Shown: piece by piece, positions 8,245-17,221 of the stretch
Position numbering within the stretch: the first letter of the stretch is position 1
How the letters are laid out: every line of letters starts with the position of its first letter
From: NORP23 sp050302475
GTDB lineage: Bacteria; Pseudomonadota; Alphaproteobacteria; Rhodobacterales; Rhodobacteraceae
Direction of reading: 5' to 3'
Assembly: GCA_050302475.1 (NCBI GenBank)
Contig: JBNLBF010000009.1
Location: 1-64,000, forward strand
DNA length: 64,000 nt
The notes under the pieces: generated by a model
The model's database searches: none
The model's input: the letters and a program-made list of their open reading frames with translations, nothing else
What the model was told of the DNA's origin: nothing
Made by a program: the position numbers and the translations under genes

Positions 8245-9783
8245 ATGGATAATCTGCTTTCCATCGTTACCTTCCTGCCGTTGTTCGGCGCTGTGGTCCT
8301 GCTGTTCTTCCTGAAGGGCGAGGACGAGATGGCCGTACGCAACGCGAAACTGCTGGCGCTGTTCACGACGGGCGCGACGTTCTTGGCCTCGCTGTTTGTA
8401 CTGGCGCAGTTCGATCCCTCGGATACCAACTTCCAGTTGGTGGAAGAGGCGGAGTGGCTCGGCGGGCTAACCTATAAACTCGGCGTTGACGGGATCAGCG
8501 TTCTGTTCGTTATGCTGACGACCTTCCTGATGCCGCTGGTGATCCTGTCTTGTTGGAACGTCACCCACCGTGTCAAAGAATACATGATTGCCTTCCTGCT
8601 GCTGGAAACGCTGATGATCGGCGTATTCGTGGCGCTGGACCTGATCCTGTTCTATTTGTTCTTCGAGGCCGGTCTGATCCCGATGTTCCTGATCATTGGT
8701 ATCTGGGGCGGCAAGGACCGTATTTACGCGGCGTTCAAATTCTTCCTCTATACGCTGCTGGGCTCCGTTCTGATGCTCGTCGCGATGATCGCGATGTGGT
8801 ATGATGCGGGGACCACAGACATTGTTGCTTTGATGAACCACGAATTCAGTTCCGAGACGCTGAACGTCCTTGGCTGGAACATTGTTGGCGGCGCGCAGAC
8901 GCTGATGTGGCTGGCCTTCTTTGCCAGCTTCGCAGTCAAAATGCCGATGTGGCCGGTGCATACCTGGTTGCCGGACGCACACGTTCAGGCCCCGACAGCA
9001 GGCTCGGTTGTGCTGGCGGCAATCCTGATCAAGATGGGCGGCTACGGCTTCCTCCGCTTCAGCCTGCCGATGTTCCCGGTTGCAAGTGACCTGATGCAGA
9101 ATTTCGTGTTCTTCCTGTCGGTCGCCGCGATCATCCTGACCTCGCTGATTGCGCTGGCGCAGGAGGATATCAAAAAGCTGATCGCCTATAGTTCCGTCGC
9201 CCATATGGGTTTTGTGACGATGGGGATATTCGCCTTCAATCAGCAAGGCGTAGACGGCGCGATCTTCCAGATGATCAGCCATGGCTTTATTTCCGGCGCG
9301 CTCTTCTTGTCGGTTGGCGTGATCTATGACCGGATGCATACCCGCGACATCGACGCCTATGGCGGCCTTGTCATCCGGATGCCGGTCTATGCGATGATCT
9401 TTATGCTGTTTACGATGGCCAATGTTGGTCTTCCGGGCACGTCTGGCTTCATCGGTGAGTTCCTGACGCTGGTTGGTGTATTCAAAGTGAATACATGGGT
9501 AGCCGCAGGGGCAACGACGGGGGTTATCCTGTCGGCGGCCTATGCGCTCTATCTCTACCGCCGGGTGATCTTTGGTGATCTGATCAAAGAAAGCCTGAAG
9601 GGCATCAAAGATATGGACGCGCGCGAAAAGCTGATCATGGCGCCGCTGATTTTCTTCACGATCCTTTTGGGGATTTATCCGGTTCTGGTGCTCGACATCA
9701 CCGGGCCGACGGTCGAGGCGCTTCTCGACTCCATAAGTAACGTCGTGGGTGTGGTCGAAACCGCAACCACCGCAACGCACTGA
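8245..9783 (+). CDS. nuoM: NADH-quinone oxidoreductase subunit M
   Basis: Antiporter-like proton-pumping subunit of complex I, equivalent to ND4. The 512-residue product contains the conserved FFEAGLIPMFLIIGIWGG segment and the HTWLPDAHVQAPTAGSVVLA segment, with the broken-helix lysines and glutamates expected of the family. The ATG at 8245 gives the usual MDNLLS N-terminus and follows GGAGGGG; the open frame extends 16 codons into nuoL but those residues are not expected to be translated. Confidence 0.97.
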   Translation: MDNLLSIVTFLPLFGAVVLLFFLKGEDEMAVRNAKLLALFTTGATFLASLFVLAQFDPSDTNFQLVEEAEWLGGLTYKLGVDGISVLFVMLTTFLMPLVILSCWNVTHRVKEYMIAFLLLETLMIGVFVALDLILFYLFFEAGLIPMFLIIGIWGGKDRIYAAFKFFLYTLLGSVLMLVAMIAMWYDAGTTDIVALMNHEFSSETLNVLGWNIVGGAQTLMWLAFFASFAVKMPMWPVHTWLPDAHVQAPTAGSVVLAAILIKMGGYGFLRFSLPMFPVASDLMQNFVFFLSVAAIILTSLIALAQEDIKKLIAYSSVAHMGFVTMGIFAFNQQGVDGAIFQMISHGFISGALFLSVGVIYDRMHTRDIDAYGGLVIRMPVYAMIFMLFTMANVGLPGTSGFIGEFLTLVGVFKVNTWVAAGATTGVILSAAYALYLYRRVIFGDLIKESLKGIKDMDAREKLIMAPLIFFTILLGIYPVLVLDITGPTVEALLDSISNVVGVVETATTATH

Positions 9784-9795
9784 TCGGGTGACGAT

Positions 9796-11238
9796 ATGCT
9801 GAGCAACGATATTTCCGTAATCCTCCCCGAGCTGCTGCTGGCGGTCTTTGCCATGGCCAGCCTGATGATCGGCGTCTGGTCCAAAAAGCAAGAAGCCGTT
9901 TCCAATCTGATCCTGTGGGCCACCGCGATCATCTTCGTCGTCTTTGGCGCATGGATCGGCCTATCGCCCGAAGGGACCAGCACCGCGTTCAACGGCGCGT
10001 TCGTTAATGATGGCTTTGCCCGCTTTGCCAAGGTCGTCATGCTGTGGGGTGGGGCGTCGATGATGGTACTGTCGCGCGACTACCTGCTGAAAAATGACCT
10101 GCTGAAATATGAATATCCGGCGCTGATCACACTTGCCATGGTTGGCATGATGATGATGGTTTCCGCTGGGGATTTGATGGCGCTTTATATGGGGTTGGAA
10201 CTGCAATCCCTGTCGCTATACGTTATCGCGGCCTTCCGTCGTGATAGCGTACGATCGACCGAGGCGGGGCTGAAATACTTCGTACTTGGCGCGCTTTCGT
10301 CGGGCCTGCTGCTCTATGGGGCCTCACTGGTCTACGGGTACACCGGCACCACTGGATTCACTGCGATTTCTAGTGTCGTGACGCTGGAAGGCGTCTCGCT
10401 GGGCCTGCTGTTCGGCCTTGTGTTTCTGGCCACCGGTATGGCGTTCAAGGTCTCAGCCGCGCCGTTCCATATGTGGACACCAGACGTTTACGAGGGTTCG
10501 CCCACTCCGGTCACCGGCTTCTTTGCCACTGCGCCAAAGGTGGCGGCCGCAGCCATGTTCGCCCGCGTCCTGTTCGACGCGTTTGGTGAGGCCGTGAGCG
10601 ACTGGCAGCAAATCCTTGTGTTCCTGTCGATCGCATCGATGTTCCTTGGGTCTATCGCCGCAATTGGGCAGAAGAATATCAAACGCCTGATGGCCTATTC
10701 CTCGATTGCCCATATGGGGTTCGCCCTGATGGGACTGGCTGCGGGGACCGAGGAGGGCGCGCAATCGCTGCTCATCTACCTCGCCATCTATGTTACCATG
10801 AATGTCGGCGTCTTTGCCTTCATCCTGAATATGGAGCGTGACGGTCGCCCGATCCTGTCCATTGACAGCCTTGGCATGTATTCCCGCGTTGCGCCCGGTC
10901 GCGCACTGGCGCTGGCGATCCTGATGTTCTCGCTCGCCGGCATCCCACCGCTGGTTGGATTCTTCGGTAAGTTCTATGTGCTAAGCGCCGCCGTGGATGC
11001 GGGTCTGATCTGGCTGGCGGTTGCCGGGGTCATCGCATCGGTGATCGGCGCCTACTACTATCTCCGCATCATTTTCCTGATGTATTTCGGCGAGCCGACC
11101 GAGGCATTGAACGGTACAATGCCAGCTGCCCACTGGGTGTTCCTTGGTGGTGCAGCGGCGGCGATGGTGCTGGGTGTCTACAACCTGTTCGGCGTTGAAA
11201 GCATCGCCGGTATTGCGGCCGCGACGCTGATCCATTGA
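9796..11238 (+). CDS. nuoN: NADH-quinone oxidoreductase subunit N
   Basis: Third antiporter-like membrane subunit of complex I, equivalent to ND2 and the last of the nuo genes here. The 480-residue product carries GLELQSLSLYVIAAFRRDS and the pumping-core motif KVSAAPFHMWTPDVYEGSPT. Family-length. GGGTGACGAT precedes the ATG. The stop overlaps the birA start (TTGA), so the transcript probably continues beyond complex I. Confidence 0.97.
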   Translation: MLSNDISVILPELLLAVFAMASLMIGVWSKKQEAVSNLILWATAIIFVVFGAWIGLSPEGTSTAFNGAFVNDGFARFAKVVMLWGGASMMVLSRDYLLKNDLLKYEYPALITLAMVGMMMMVSAGDLMALYMGLELQSLSLYVIAAFRRDSVRSTEAGLKYFVLGALSSGLLLYGASLVYGYTGTTGFTAISSVVTLEGVSLGLLFGLVFLATGMAFKVSAAPFHMWTPDVYEGSPTPVTGFFATAPKVAAAAMFARVLFDAFGEAVSDWQQILVFLSIASMFLGSIAAIGQKNIKRLMAYSSIAHMGFALMGLAAGTEEGAQSLLIYLAIYVTMNVGVFAFILNMERDGRPILSIDSLGMYSRVAPGRALALAILMFSLAGIPPLVGFFGKFYVLSAAVDAGLIWLAVAGVIASVIGAYYYLRIIFLMYFGEPTEALNGTMPAAHWVFLGGAAAAMVLGVYNLFGVESIAGIAAATLIH

Positions 11239-11984
11239 TCGCCAACTGGCCCGAGGGCGTGGGTCTGGAAACCCACGCCTCGCTTCCATCCACGATGATT
11301 GCAGCGCAGGATCGCGCGCAGGCAGGCGAGCGTGGGCCGCTATGGATCCACGCGCGAAGACAAACCGCCGGAACAGGCCGAAGGGGCCGTCGCTGGCAGG
11401 ATATTCCAGGAAATTTTTCCGCAACGTTGCTGATGACCCCATCCGATCCGCAAACCGCAGCACTGCGGTCCTTTGTTGCGGCTTTGGCGTTGCGCGATAC
11501 GTTTATCGAACAGACCGGGCGGGCGGACCTACTGACGCTGAAATGGCCCAATGACGTGCTGCTGAGAGGGCGCAAAGTCGCGGGTATCCTGTTGGAGATG
11601 CAGGGGCAGGCGCTGACCATCGGTATCGGTATCAACCTAGCGGCGACACCGCCTGCCGACACGCTGGAACCCGCAGCCACACCCCCGATCAGCCTGCGCG
11701 AAGCCACCGGCAGCACCGTCACGCCCGAGGAATTCCTGCCCACCCTCGCAACCGCCTTCCAGCATTGGGAGGCGCAGCTGACGACCTATGGGTTTGAACC
11801 GATCCGCACCGAATGGCTGAACCATGCGGCCCGGCTTGGAGAAACCATCACCGCACGGATGCCGAACCGGACAGAAACCGGGACCTTCACCACTATAGAC
11901 GCCACGGGCGCGATTGTTCTACAAACGGCCAAAGGCGCGATAACCCTACCTGCTGCCGATATTTTCTTTGGACCGGAGGTCTGA
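11235..11984 (+). CDS. birA: Biotin--[acetyl-CoA-carboxylase] ligase
   Basis: Joins biotin to the biotin carboxyl carrier domain of carboxylases through biotinyl-AMP. The 249-residue product is the short, catalytic-only form, without the N-terminal DNA-binding domain of E. coli BirA, so it is not expected to repress biotin genes. Visible motifs are the biotin/ATP loop AGTGRRGRRW (residues 45-54), KWPNDVLL and KVAGILLEM. The start is a TTG overlapping the nuoN stop. The next gene, coaX, overlaps by one base; the nuoN-birA-coaX-rnj order is common in Rhodobacteraceae. Confidence 0.9.
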   Translation: MIANWPEGVGLETHASLPSTMIAAQDRAQAGERGPLWIHARRQTAGTGRRGRRWQDIPGNFSATLLMTPSDPQTAALRSFVAALALRDTFIEQTGRADLLTLKWPNDVLLRGRKVAGILLEMQGQALTIGIGINLAATPPADTLEPAATPPISLREATGSTVTPEEFLPTLATAFQHWEAQLTTYGFEPIRTEWLNHAARLGETITARMPNRTETGTFTTIDATGAIVLQTAKGAITLPAADIFFGPEV

Positions 11985-12757
11985 TGCTACTCACCATTGA
12001 TGTCGGAAATACCAACGCGGTTTTTGCGGTCCATGACGGCGAGAATTTCATTGGTGAATGGCGCTGTTCAACCGACTACCGCCGCACGGCGGATCAATAT
12101 TTCGTCTGGCTGTCGACATTGATGGAAGCGCAGAAGATCGACGTCAAAATCGACGAAGTAGTCATATCGTCTACCGCGCCGCGCGTTGTTTTCAACCTGC
12201 GCGTCCTGTGTGACCGCTATTTCGATACCCGCCCGCTGGTTGTCGGAAAACCCGAATGCCTGCTCCCCCAAGTTCCGCGTGTTGACGCAGGCGTGGGCAT
12301 TGGACCGGACCGCCTCGCCAACGCCGCAGGGGCGTTTGACCGCTATGGCGGCGACACGGTTGTCGTTGATTTCGGCACTGCCACAAATTTCGACGTCGTC
12401 GCCGAAGACGGCGCCTATGTCGGCGGTGTTATTGCCCCGGGCGTAAATCTTTCGCTGGAGGCCTTGCATCAGGGCGCGGCAGCCTTACCTCATGTGGATA
12501 TCACGATGCCCGAGCAGGTCATCGGAACCAACACAATCGCCTGCATACAGTCAGGCATCTTCTGGGGCTATACGGGCCTCATCCAAGGCATTTCTGAACG
12601 GATCAAAGCAGAATATGGCCGACCGATGACTATCGTCGGGACCGGCGGCCTTGCACCATTATTCGAACAGGGGGACGTCCATTTCGACCATGTCGATGGT
12701 GACCTGACCCTCCATGGCCTGACGGTCATACATAAATTTAATAAGGAAAACTCATGA
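11984..12757 (+). CDS. coaX: Type III pantothenate kinase
   Basis: Phosphorylates pantothenate, the first step of coenzyme A synthesis. The 257-residue product begins with the phosphate-binding motif DVGNTNAVFAVHDG and has GIGPDRLANA plus the second nucleotide-binding motif VVVDFGTATNFDVV, all typical of the type III (CoaX) family. The ATG at 11984 follows GGAGG by 4 nt; the longer open frame from 11813 runs through birA in another frame and is not the true start. It overlaps rnj by ATGA. Confidence 0.95.
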   Translation: MLLTIDVGNTNAVFAVHDGENFIGEWRCSTDYRRTADQYFVWLSTLMEAQKIDVKIDEVVISSTAPRVVFNLRVLCDRYFDTRPLVVGKPECLLPQVPRVDAGVGIGPDRLANAAGAFDRYGGDTVVVDFGTATNFDVVAEDGAYVGGVIAPGVNLSLEALHQGAAALPHVDITMPEQVIGTNTIACIQSGIFWGYTGLIQGISERIKAEYGRPMTIVGTGGLAPLFEQGDVHFDHVDGDLTLHGLTVIHKFNKENS

Positions 12758-14424
12758 GCAAAGACCGACTGATTTACCTGCCCCTGGGAGGCGCAGGCGA
12801 GATCGGGATGAATATGTATCTTTACGGCTACGGGCCCGACGGAGACGAGCGATATATTCTCGTCGATGTGGGCGTGACCTTCCCGGACATGGATTCGACA
12901 CCCGGTGTCGATCTGATCATGGCCGATGCGGATTACATCATTAAACGTGCAGACCGGTTGGACGGCATCATCATCACCCACGCCCACGAAGACCATGTCG
13001 GGGCAATTGGGTTGCTTTATCCGCAGCTTCAGGCACCGATCTATTGCCGCCCGTTCACGGCCGCCATTGCGCAGAACAAAATGGAGCGGGACGGCAACGA
13101 TCCCGAACAGGTCAAAGAGTGCGCGCCCTGGCCCGAAATGATTGAGGTTGGCCCCTTCAAAATCGGATTCGTGCCGATTTCACATTCCATTCCCGAAGCC
13201 TCCGCGCTGGTGATAGATAGCCCGGCGGGGCGGATATTCCATACCGGCGATTTCAAGACCGATCCGTCCCCCTTGGTGGGGGAGGCGTTCGATCCCGACA
13301 TGCTGGCAGAGATCGGCAAAAGCGGTGTGAAAGCGTTGATGTGTGACAGCACTAACGTATTTTCACCTAATCCGGGGCGGTCTGAAGCCTCATTGAAAGA
13401 CGATATCGGCAAACTAATGGCCGAGGCCGGGGGCATGATCGTCGCCACGACTTTTGCCTCCAACGTCGCGCGGTTGAAAACGCTGGCGCAGGCAGCGAAG
13501 GATAATGGACGTTCAGTTGTTGTGGCTGGACGGGCCATGAACACGATGATTCAGACAAGTGTAACCACCGGTGTCCTAACCGATTTCCCACCGGTGCTGG
13601 ACATCGAGGATTTCGGCGATGTGCCCCGGCGCAATCTGCTGGTTTTGGCGACCGGATCGCAAGGCGAACGTCGCGCGGCGACGGCTGGGCTCGCCCGCGG
13701 TAAATATCGCGGGATCGAGCTGAAAAAAGGCGATACCTATCTGTTTTCTTCCAAGACTATTCCGGGGAATGAGAAATCCGTCTCCTACATCTATAACCAG
13801 CTAGCGGAGCAGGGCGTGAATGTGGTTGATGCAGATGACGGGCATTACCACGTCTCCGGTCATGCGAACCGCCCTGATCTGGTAAAAATGCACGAGCTGA
13901 TCAACGCCGAGGTGGTTGTTCCGATGCATGGTGAATATCGCCATTTGCGCGAACATGCGGAGCTGGTGGAGGCAAACGGCGGCTCAGCCCTGATTGCCAA
14001 GAACGGCACCATGATTGACCTCACGACCCAACCGAAAATCGTTGAACAGATAGAGGCCGGGCGTACCTATCTGGACGGTAAGGTCCTGATCGGAGCCTAT
14101 GACGGGATTGTGCGCGAACGGATCCAGATGGCGCTGCGCGGGCATCTGGTTGTCTCGCTAGTGCTGGAGGAGGACGGAACGGCTATTGACGGTGCTTGGG
14201 TCGAAGCGATTGGCCTGCCGGACGAGCTTCGTCATAAGGACGGCCTGATCGAGGTTCTGGAAAACGCCGTGAACGACACGATGGACACCGCAACCCGGAA
14301 AATGTTGCGTAGTGACGAAGCCATCGAAGACGCCGTCACCCGCGTTGTTCAAAAAGTCTGTTCGGACAAGATCGGCAAGAAACCGGTTGCCACCGTGATG
14401 ATTAATCGACTGGTGGCGGAGTAG
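12754..14424 (+). CDS. rnj: Ribonuclease J
   Basis: Metallo-beta-lactamase-fold ribonuclease with 5'-exonuclease and endonuclease activity, used in rRNA maturation and mRNA turnover. The 556-residue product has the zinc-binding signature HAHEDH (His76, His78, Asp80, His81), further metal ligands in GRIFHTGDFK and a beta-CASP domain, then the SGHANRP motif. Length is normal. It starts in the coaX stop (ATGA). Its last 23 bp overlap the 3' end of a convergent RNA helicase gene. Confidence 0.94.
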   Translation: MSKDRLIYLPLGGAGEIGMNMYLYGYGPDGDERYILVDVGVTFPDMDSTPGVDLIMADADYIIKRADRLDGIIITHAHEDHVGAIGLLYPQLQAPIYCRPFTAAIAQNKMERDGNDPEQVKECAPWPEMIEVGPFKIGFVPISHSIPEASALVIDSPAGRIFHTGDFKTDPSPLVGEAFDPDMLAEIGKSGVKALMCDSTNVFSPNPGRSEASLKDDIGKLMAEAGGMIVATTFASNVARLKTLAQAAKDNGRSVVVAGRAMNTMIQTSVTTGVLTDFPPVLDIEDFGDVPRRNLLVLATGSQGERRAATAGLARGKYRGIELKKGDTYLFSSKTIPGNEKSVSYIYNQLAEQGVNVVDADDGHYHVSGHANRPDLVKMHELINAEVVVPMHGEYRHLREHAELVEANGGSALIAKNGTMIDLTTQPKIVEQIEAGRTYLDGKVLIGAYDGIVRERIQMALRGHLVVSLVLEEDGTAIDGAWVEAIGLPDELRHKDGLIEVLENAVNDTMDTATRKMLRSDEAIEDAVTRVVQKVCSDKIGKKPVATVMINRLVAE

Positions 14425-16165
14425 GGGCGTCAGCCTCCGCTTCAGCAGCGAGTTCTTCCACCTTCTTCTTGCGAGGTGCCCGCTTGCGTTTCGGCTTTTC
14501 AGCGGCCTCGGGGCTGTCCGCGTCGGTCGACTGCGTCGTTTCAGCTCCTGCGTCAGCTTCAGAATCGACTTTTTTCTTCCGGCTGCGGGTCGTTTTTTTC
14601 GGCTTTTCGTCGGCTGATGCCGCTAGTTCCGCATCAGGTTTCTTTTTGCGAGAGCGTGTTGTTTTTGGTTTTTCTTCAGTGGCTTCCGCGTCATTCATAA
14701 CCTGATCATCAGCCTCTTTCTCGGCCTTGGTTTTGCGCGTGCTCTGTGGTTTTTCTTCCGCTTCATCCTTACCTGCGGCCGAGAGAGCCTTGGACAGGTC
14801 GATCAGCATAAAAGCGGGAACATGATCACCCATGCCAACAACATCATCTCTGCGTCCGCGCCGGGGCTGGGACTGTTTCGGCGGACGTGAGTTGGTGTTG
14901 TTCTGCCGCGTGTCTGGCTTGGAAGAATTGTCCTGACGTGAGTTATTCGTGGTCTCGCGATCTTTGTTCGAGTCCTTGTCGCTATCCTTACCCGTGTCCT
15001 TCTTTGAAGTGTCGAATTTCAACGGACTTTCGATGCGCCGGATTTCCTTTTTTACAAGCTCTTCAATGGCAGACAGATATTTTTCGTCCGACGGCACACA
15101 GATCGACAGCGCCTTACCCTCGCGCCCGGCACGACCGGTGCGGCCGATGCGGTGGACATAATCCTCCGAATGGGTGGGCATGTCGAAATTGAACACATGG
15201 CTGACGGAGGGGATGTCGAGACCGCGGGCTGCCACGTCGGACGCCACTAGCAGTTTCAGCTTCCCGTCACGAAAGCTTTCCAGAATGCGGGTACGGATCG
15301 ACTGATCCAGATCGCCATGGATGGCATCCGCGTCAAACCCATGTTTTTTCATGGATTTAGTAACAATATCCACATCCCGCTTGCGGTTGCAGAAAATGAT
15401 CGCATTGGTCAGTTTCTCGCCTTCAGCTTCGATCAACATGCGCAAGATCTCGCGCTTGTCTTTGAAGGTCATATCCTTGCGGCGCGGTTTATGGATCACA
15501 ACCCCTTGTTCAATGGTTTCCGAGGTTGTCGCCTGTCGCGCAACCTCCACCCGAACAGGGTTGGACAGGAATTCGTTGGTGACCCGCGTGATCTCCGGTG
15601 CCATTGTGGCAGAGAAGAACAGGGTCTGGCGCGTAAACGGTGTCAGCTTGAAGATTTTCTCGATATCTGGGATGAACCCCATGTCGAGCATCCGGTCCGC
15701 TTCGTCCACCACCATGATCTGTACGCCGGTCAACATCAGCTTGCCGCGTTCAAAATGGTCCAGTAGACGCCCCGGTGTCGCGATCAGTACGTCAACGCCG
15801 CGGTCAATCAGCTTGTCCTGATCTCCGAAACTGACGCCACCAATCAGCAGTGCCATCGACAGTTTCATATGCTTGGCGTAAGCCTCGAAATTCTCGGCAA
15901 CCTGTGCGGCCAGTTCCCGTGTAGGGCAAAGCACCAGCGAGCGTGGCATCCGTGCACGTGCCCGGCCTTTGGCCAGCATCGTGATCATCGGCAACACGAA
16001 AGACGCCGTTTTTCCGGTGCCGGTCTGGGCGATACCCAGAACGTCACGGCCTTCCAACGCATACGGAATGGCCTGTTCCTGAATGGGGGTGGGTTTTTCG
16101 TAACCGGCTTCGGTTACAGCTTGCAGGACCTTCGGGTCCAGCTTCAAATCACTAAATGTCGTCAT
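14402..16165 (-). CDS. DEAD-box ATP-dependent RNA helicase
   Basis: Unwinds RNA duplexes using ATP. The 587-residue product has the Q motif (PTPIQEQAIP), Walker A AQTGTGKT (46-53), DEAD (154-157), SAT (185-187) and the C-domain HRIGRTGRAG. It belongs near the RhlE/DeaD/CsdA group; the exact paralogue cannot be fixed by eye. After about residue 390 the tail is low-complexity and charged, with a K-T-T-R-S-R-K-K-K type basic motif repeated about three times between acidic alanine-rich spacers, likely an RNA-binding tail. The ATG at 16165 follows GGAAAAAG. Upstream, a 6-bp hairpin (TGCGGC/GCCGCA) lies in the 5' leader. Confidence 0.93.
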   Translation of the reverse strand: MTTFSDLKLDPKVLQAVTEAGYEKPTPIQEQAIPYALEGRDVLGIAQTGTGKTASFVLPMITMLAKGRARARMPRSLVLCPTRELAAQVAENFEAYAKHMKLSMALLIGGVSFGDQDKLIDRGVDVLIATPGRLLDHFERGKLMLTGVQIMVVDEADRMLDMGFIPDIEKIFKLTPFTRQTLFFSATMAPEITRVTNEFLSNPVRVEVARQATTSETIEQGVVIHKPRRKDMTFKDKREILRMLIEAEGEKLTNAIIFCNRKRDVDIVTKSMKKHGFDADAIHGDLDQSIRTRILESFRDGKLKLLVASDVAARGLDIPSVSHVFNFDMPTHSEDYVHRIGRTGRAGREGKALSICVPSDEKYLSAIEELVKKEIRRIESPLKFDTSKKDTGKDSDKDSNKDRETTNNSRQDNSSKPDTRQNNTNSRPPKQSQPRRGRRDDVVGMGDHVPAFMLIDLSKALSAAGKDEAEEKPQSTRKTKAEKEADDQVMNDAEATEEKPKTTRSRKKKPDAELAASADEKPKKTTRSRKKKVDSEADAGAETTQSTDADSPEAAEKPKRKRAPRKKKVEELAAEAEADAPTPPPVD

Positions 16166-16368
16166 CTTTTTCCGTCTGTTGCGGCTTTCAAGTGCCGCAG
16201 TATCAGCGCGGCTTGGAGACCGTATTGCCTCCCTTTTCGTAATAAGGCGTGCTTATAGGGGATTTTCCTGCGCGTCAATGTAACAACGGGAAGCTATTCG
16301 CCAATTAGGGGTTTAACTGCATTCTTACGAGCGATATATGGCCAACCACATTATTTGCGAGGTTTTAT

Positions 16369-17160
16369 ATGCTGCAAGAACTCCCGAAAGCCTATCGCGG
16401 GTTGGAGACGCTGAAGGTCCGGACGGTACGTCATTGGACGGACAAGACCTTTTCGTTCACGACGGAGCGTCCGGACAGCTTGCGCTTCCGGTCTGGCGAA
16501 TTTGCCATGATCGGTCTGGAAAATGGCGAACGTCCGCTGCTGCGCGCCTATTCCATTGCCTCGCCCAATTGGGCGGAGGAGCTGGAGTTCTATTCGATCA
16601 AAGTTCCCGACGGTCCGCTGACCTCGCGTCTGCAGCATTTGAAAGTGGGTGACGAGATCCTGATCCGTCCGAAGCCGGTCGGAACGCTGGTCCATGACGC
16701 ACTGGTGCCCGGCAAACGGTTGATCTTGTTTTCGACAGGAACAGGGATTGCGCCCTTTGCCTCAACCATCCGGGACCCTGAGACATATGAGAAATTCGAC
16801 GAGGTCATCCTGACTCAGACCTGTCGCGAAGTGAAAGAACTGGATTTCGGTAAACATCTGGTGGCTGAAATTGAAAGTGACGAATTGCTGTCAGAAGTTG
16901 TCGACGGCAAGCTGCGCTACATCGCAACGACGACGCGCGAAGACAGCGAAAAGATGGGTCGCATGACCGACTGGCTGCGAGATGGACGGTTCGAGGCTGA
17001 AACTGGTGCAGCACTGAACCCGGAAACGGATCGCGTTATGATTTGCGGCTCAATGGAGATGCTGCAGGAGCATAAACAGATCTGTGAAGAGGCTGGTATG
17101 ACCGAAGGGTCGAATTCCGAGCCGGGTCAGTTCGTCATCGAAAAAGCTTTCGTGGACTAA
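16369..17160 (+). CDS. fpr: Ferredoxin--NADP(+) reductase
   Basis: FAD flavoenzyme that moves electrons between NADPH and ferredoxin or flavodoxin. The 263-residue product has the FAD-binding motif RAYSIASP (59-66), the nucleotide-binding loop FSTGTGIAPFAS and MICGSMEML, and ends in EKAFVD like the short bacterial FPR subclass. It stands alone, divergent from the helicase gene across about 200 bp. A GAGG element precedes the ATG by about 9 nt. Likely roles are oxidative-stress response and reducing-power balance, by family knowledge. Confidence 0.92.
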   Translation: MLQELPKAYRGLETLKVRTVRHWTDKTFSFTTERPDSLRFRSGEFAMIGLENGERPLLRAYSIASPNWAEELEFYSIKVPDGPLTSRLQHLKVGDEILIRPKPVGTLVHDALVPGKRLILFSTGTGIAPFASTIRDPETYEKFDEVILTQTCREVKELDFGKHLVAEIESDELLSEVVDGKLRYIATTTREDSEKMGRMTDWLRDGRFEAETGAALNPETDRVMICGSMEMLQEHKQICEEAGMTEGSNSEPGQFVIEKAFVD

Positions 17161-17183
17161 ACGAGGCTCTTCCGCCCCGTTTA
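17159..17183 (+). terminator. Possible terminator after fpr
   Basis: A stem of nine positions with one mismatch (AAACGAGGC / GCCCCGTTT, six-base loop) begins in the fpr stop codon and ends in three T. The T tract is short, so termination may be weak. It lies between convergent fpr and the acylase gene. Confidence 0.4.
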
Positions 17184-17221
17184 TGCAAATCGGATAGGGT
17201 GGGACATGAGAACGAGCGCGT

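Noticed and set aside
6933..9891. Two long open frames (498 and 474 codons) on the minus strand opposite nuoL and nuoM
   Set aside because: They are antisense to clearly conserved complex I genes, have histidine-, arginine- and glutamine-rich composition typical of reversed membrane-protein codons, and match no family.
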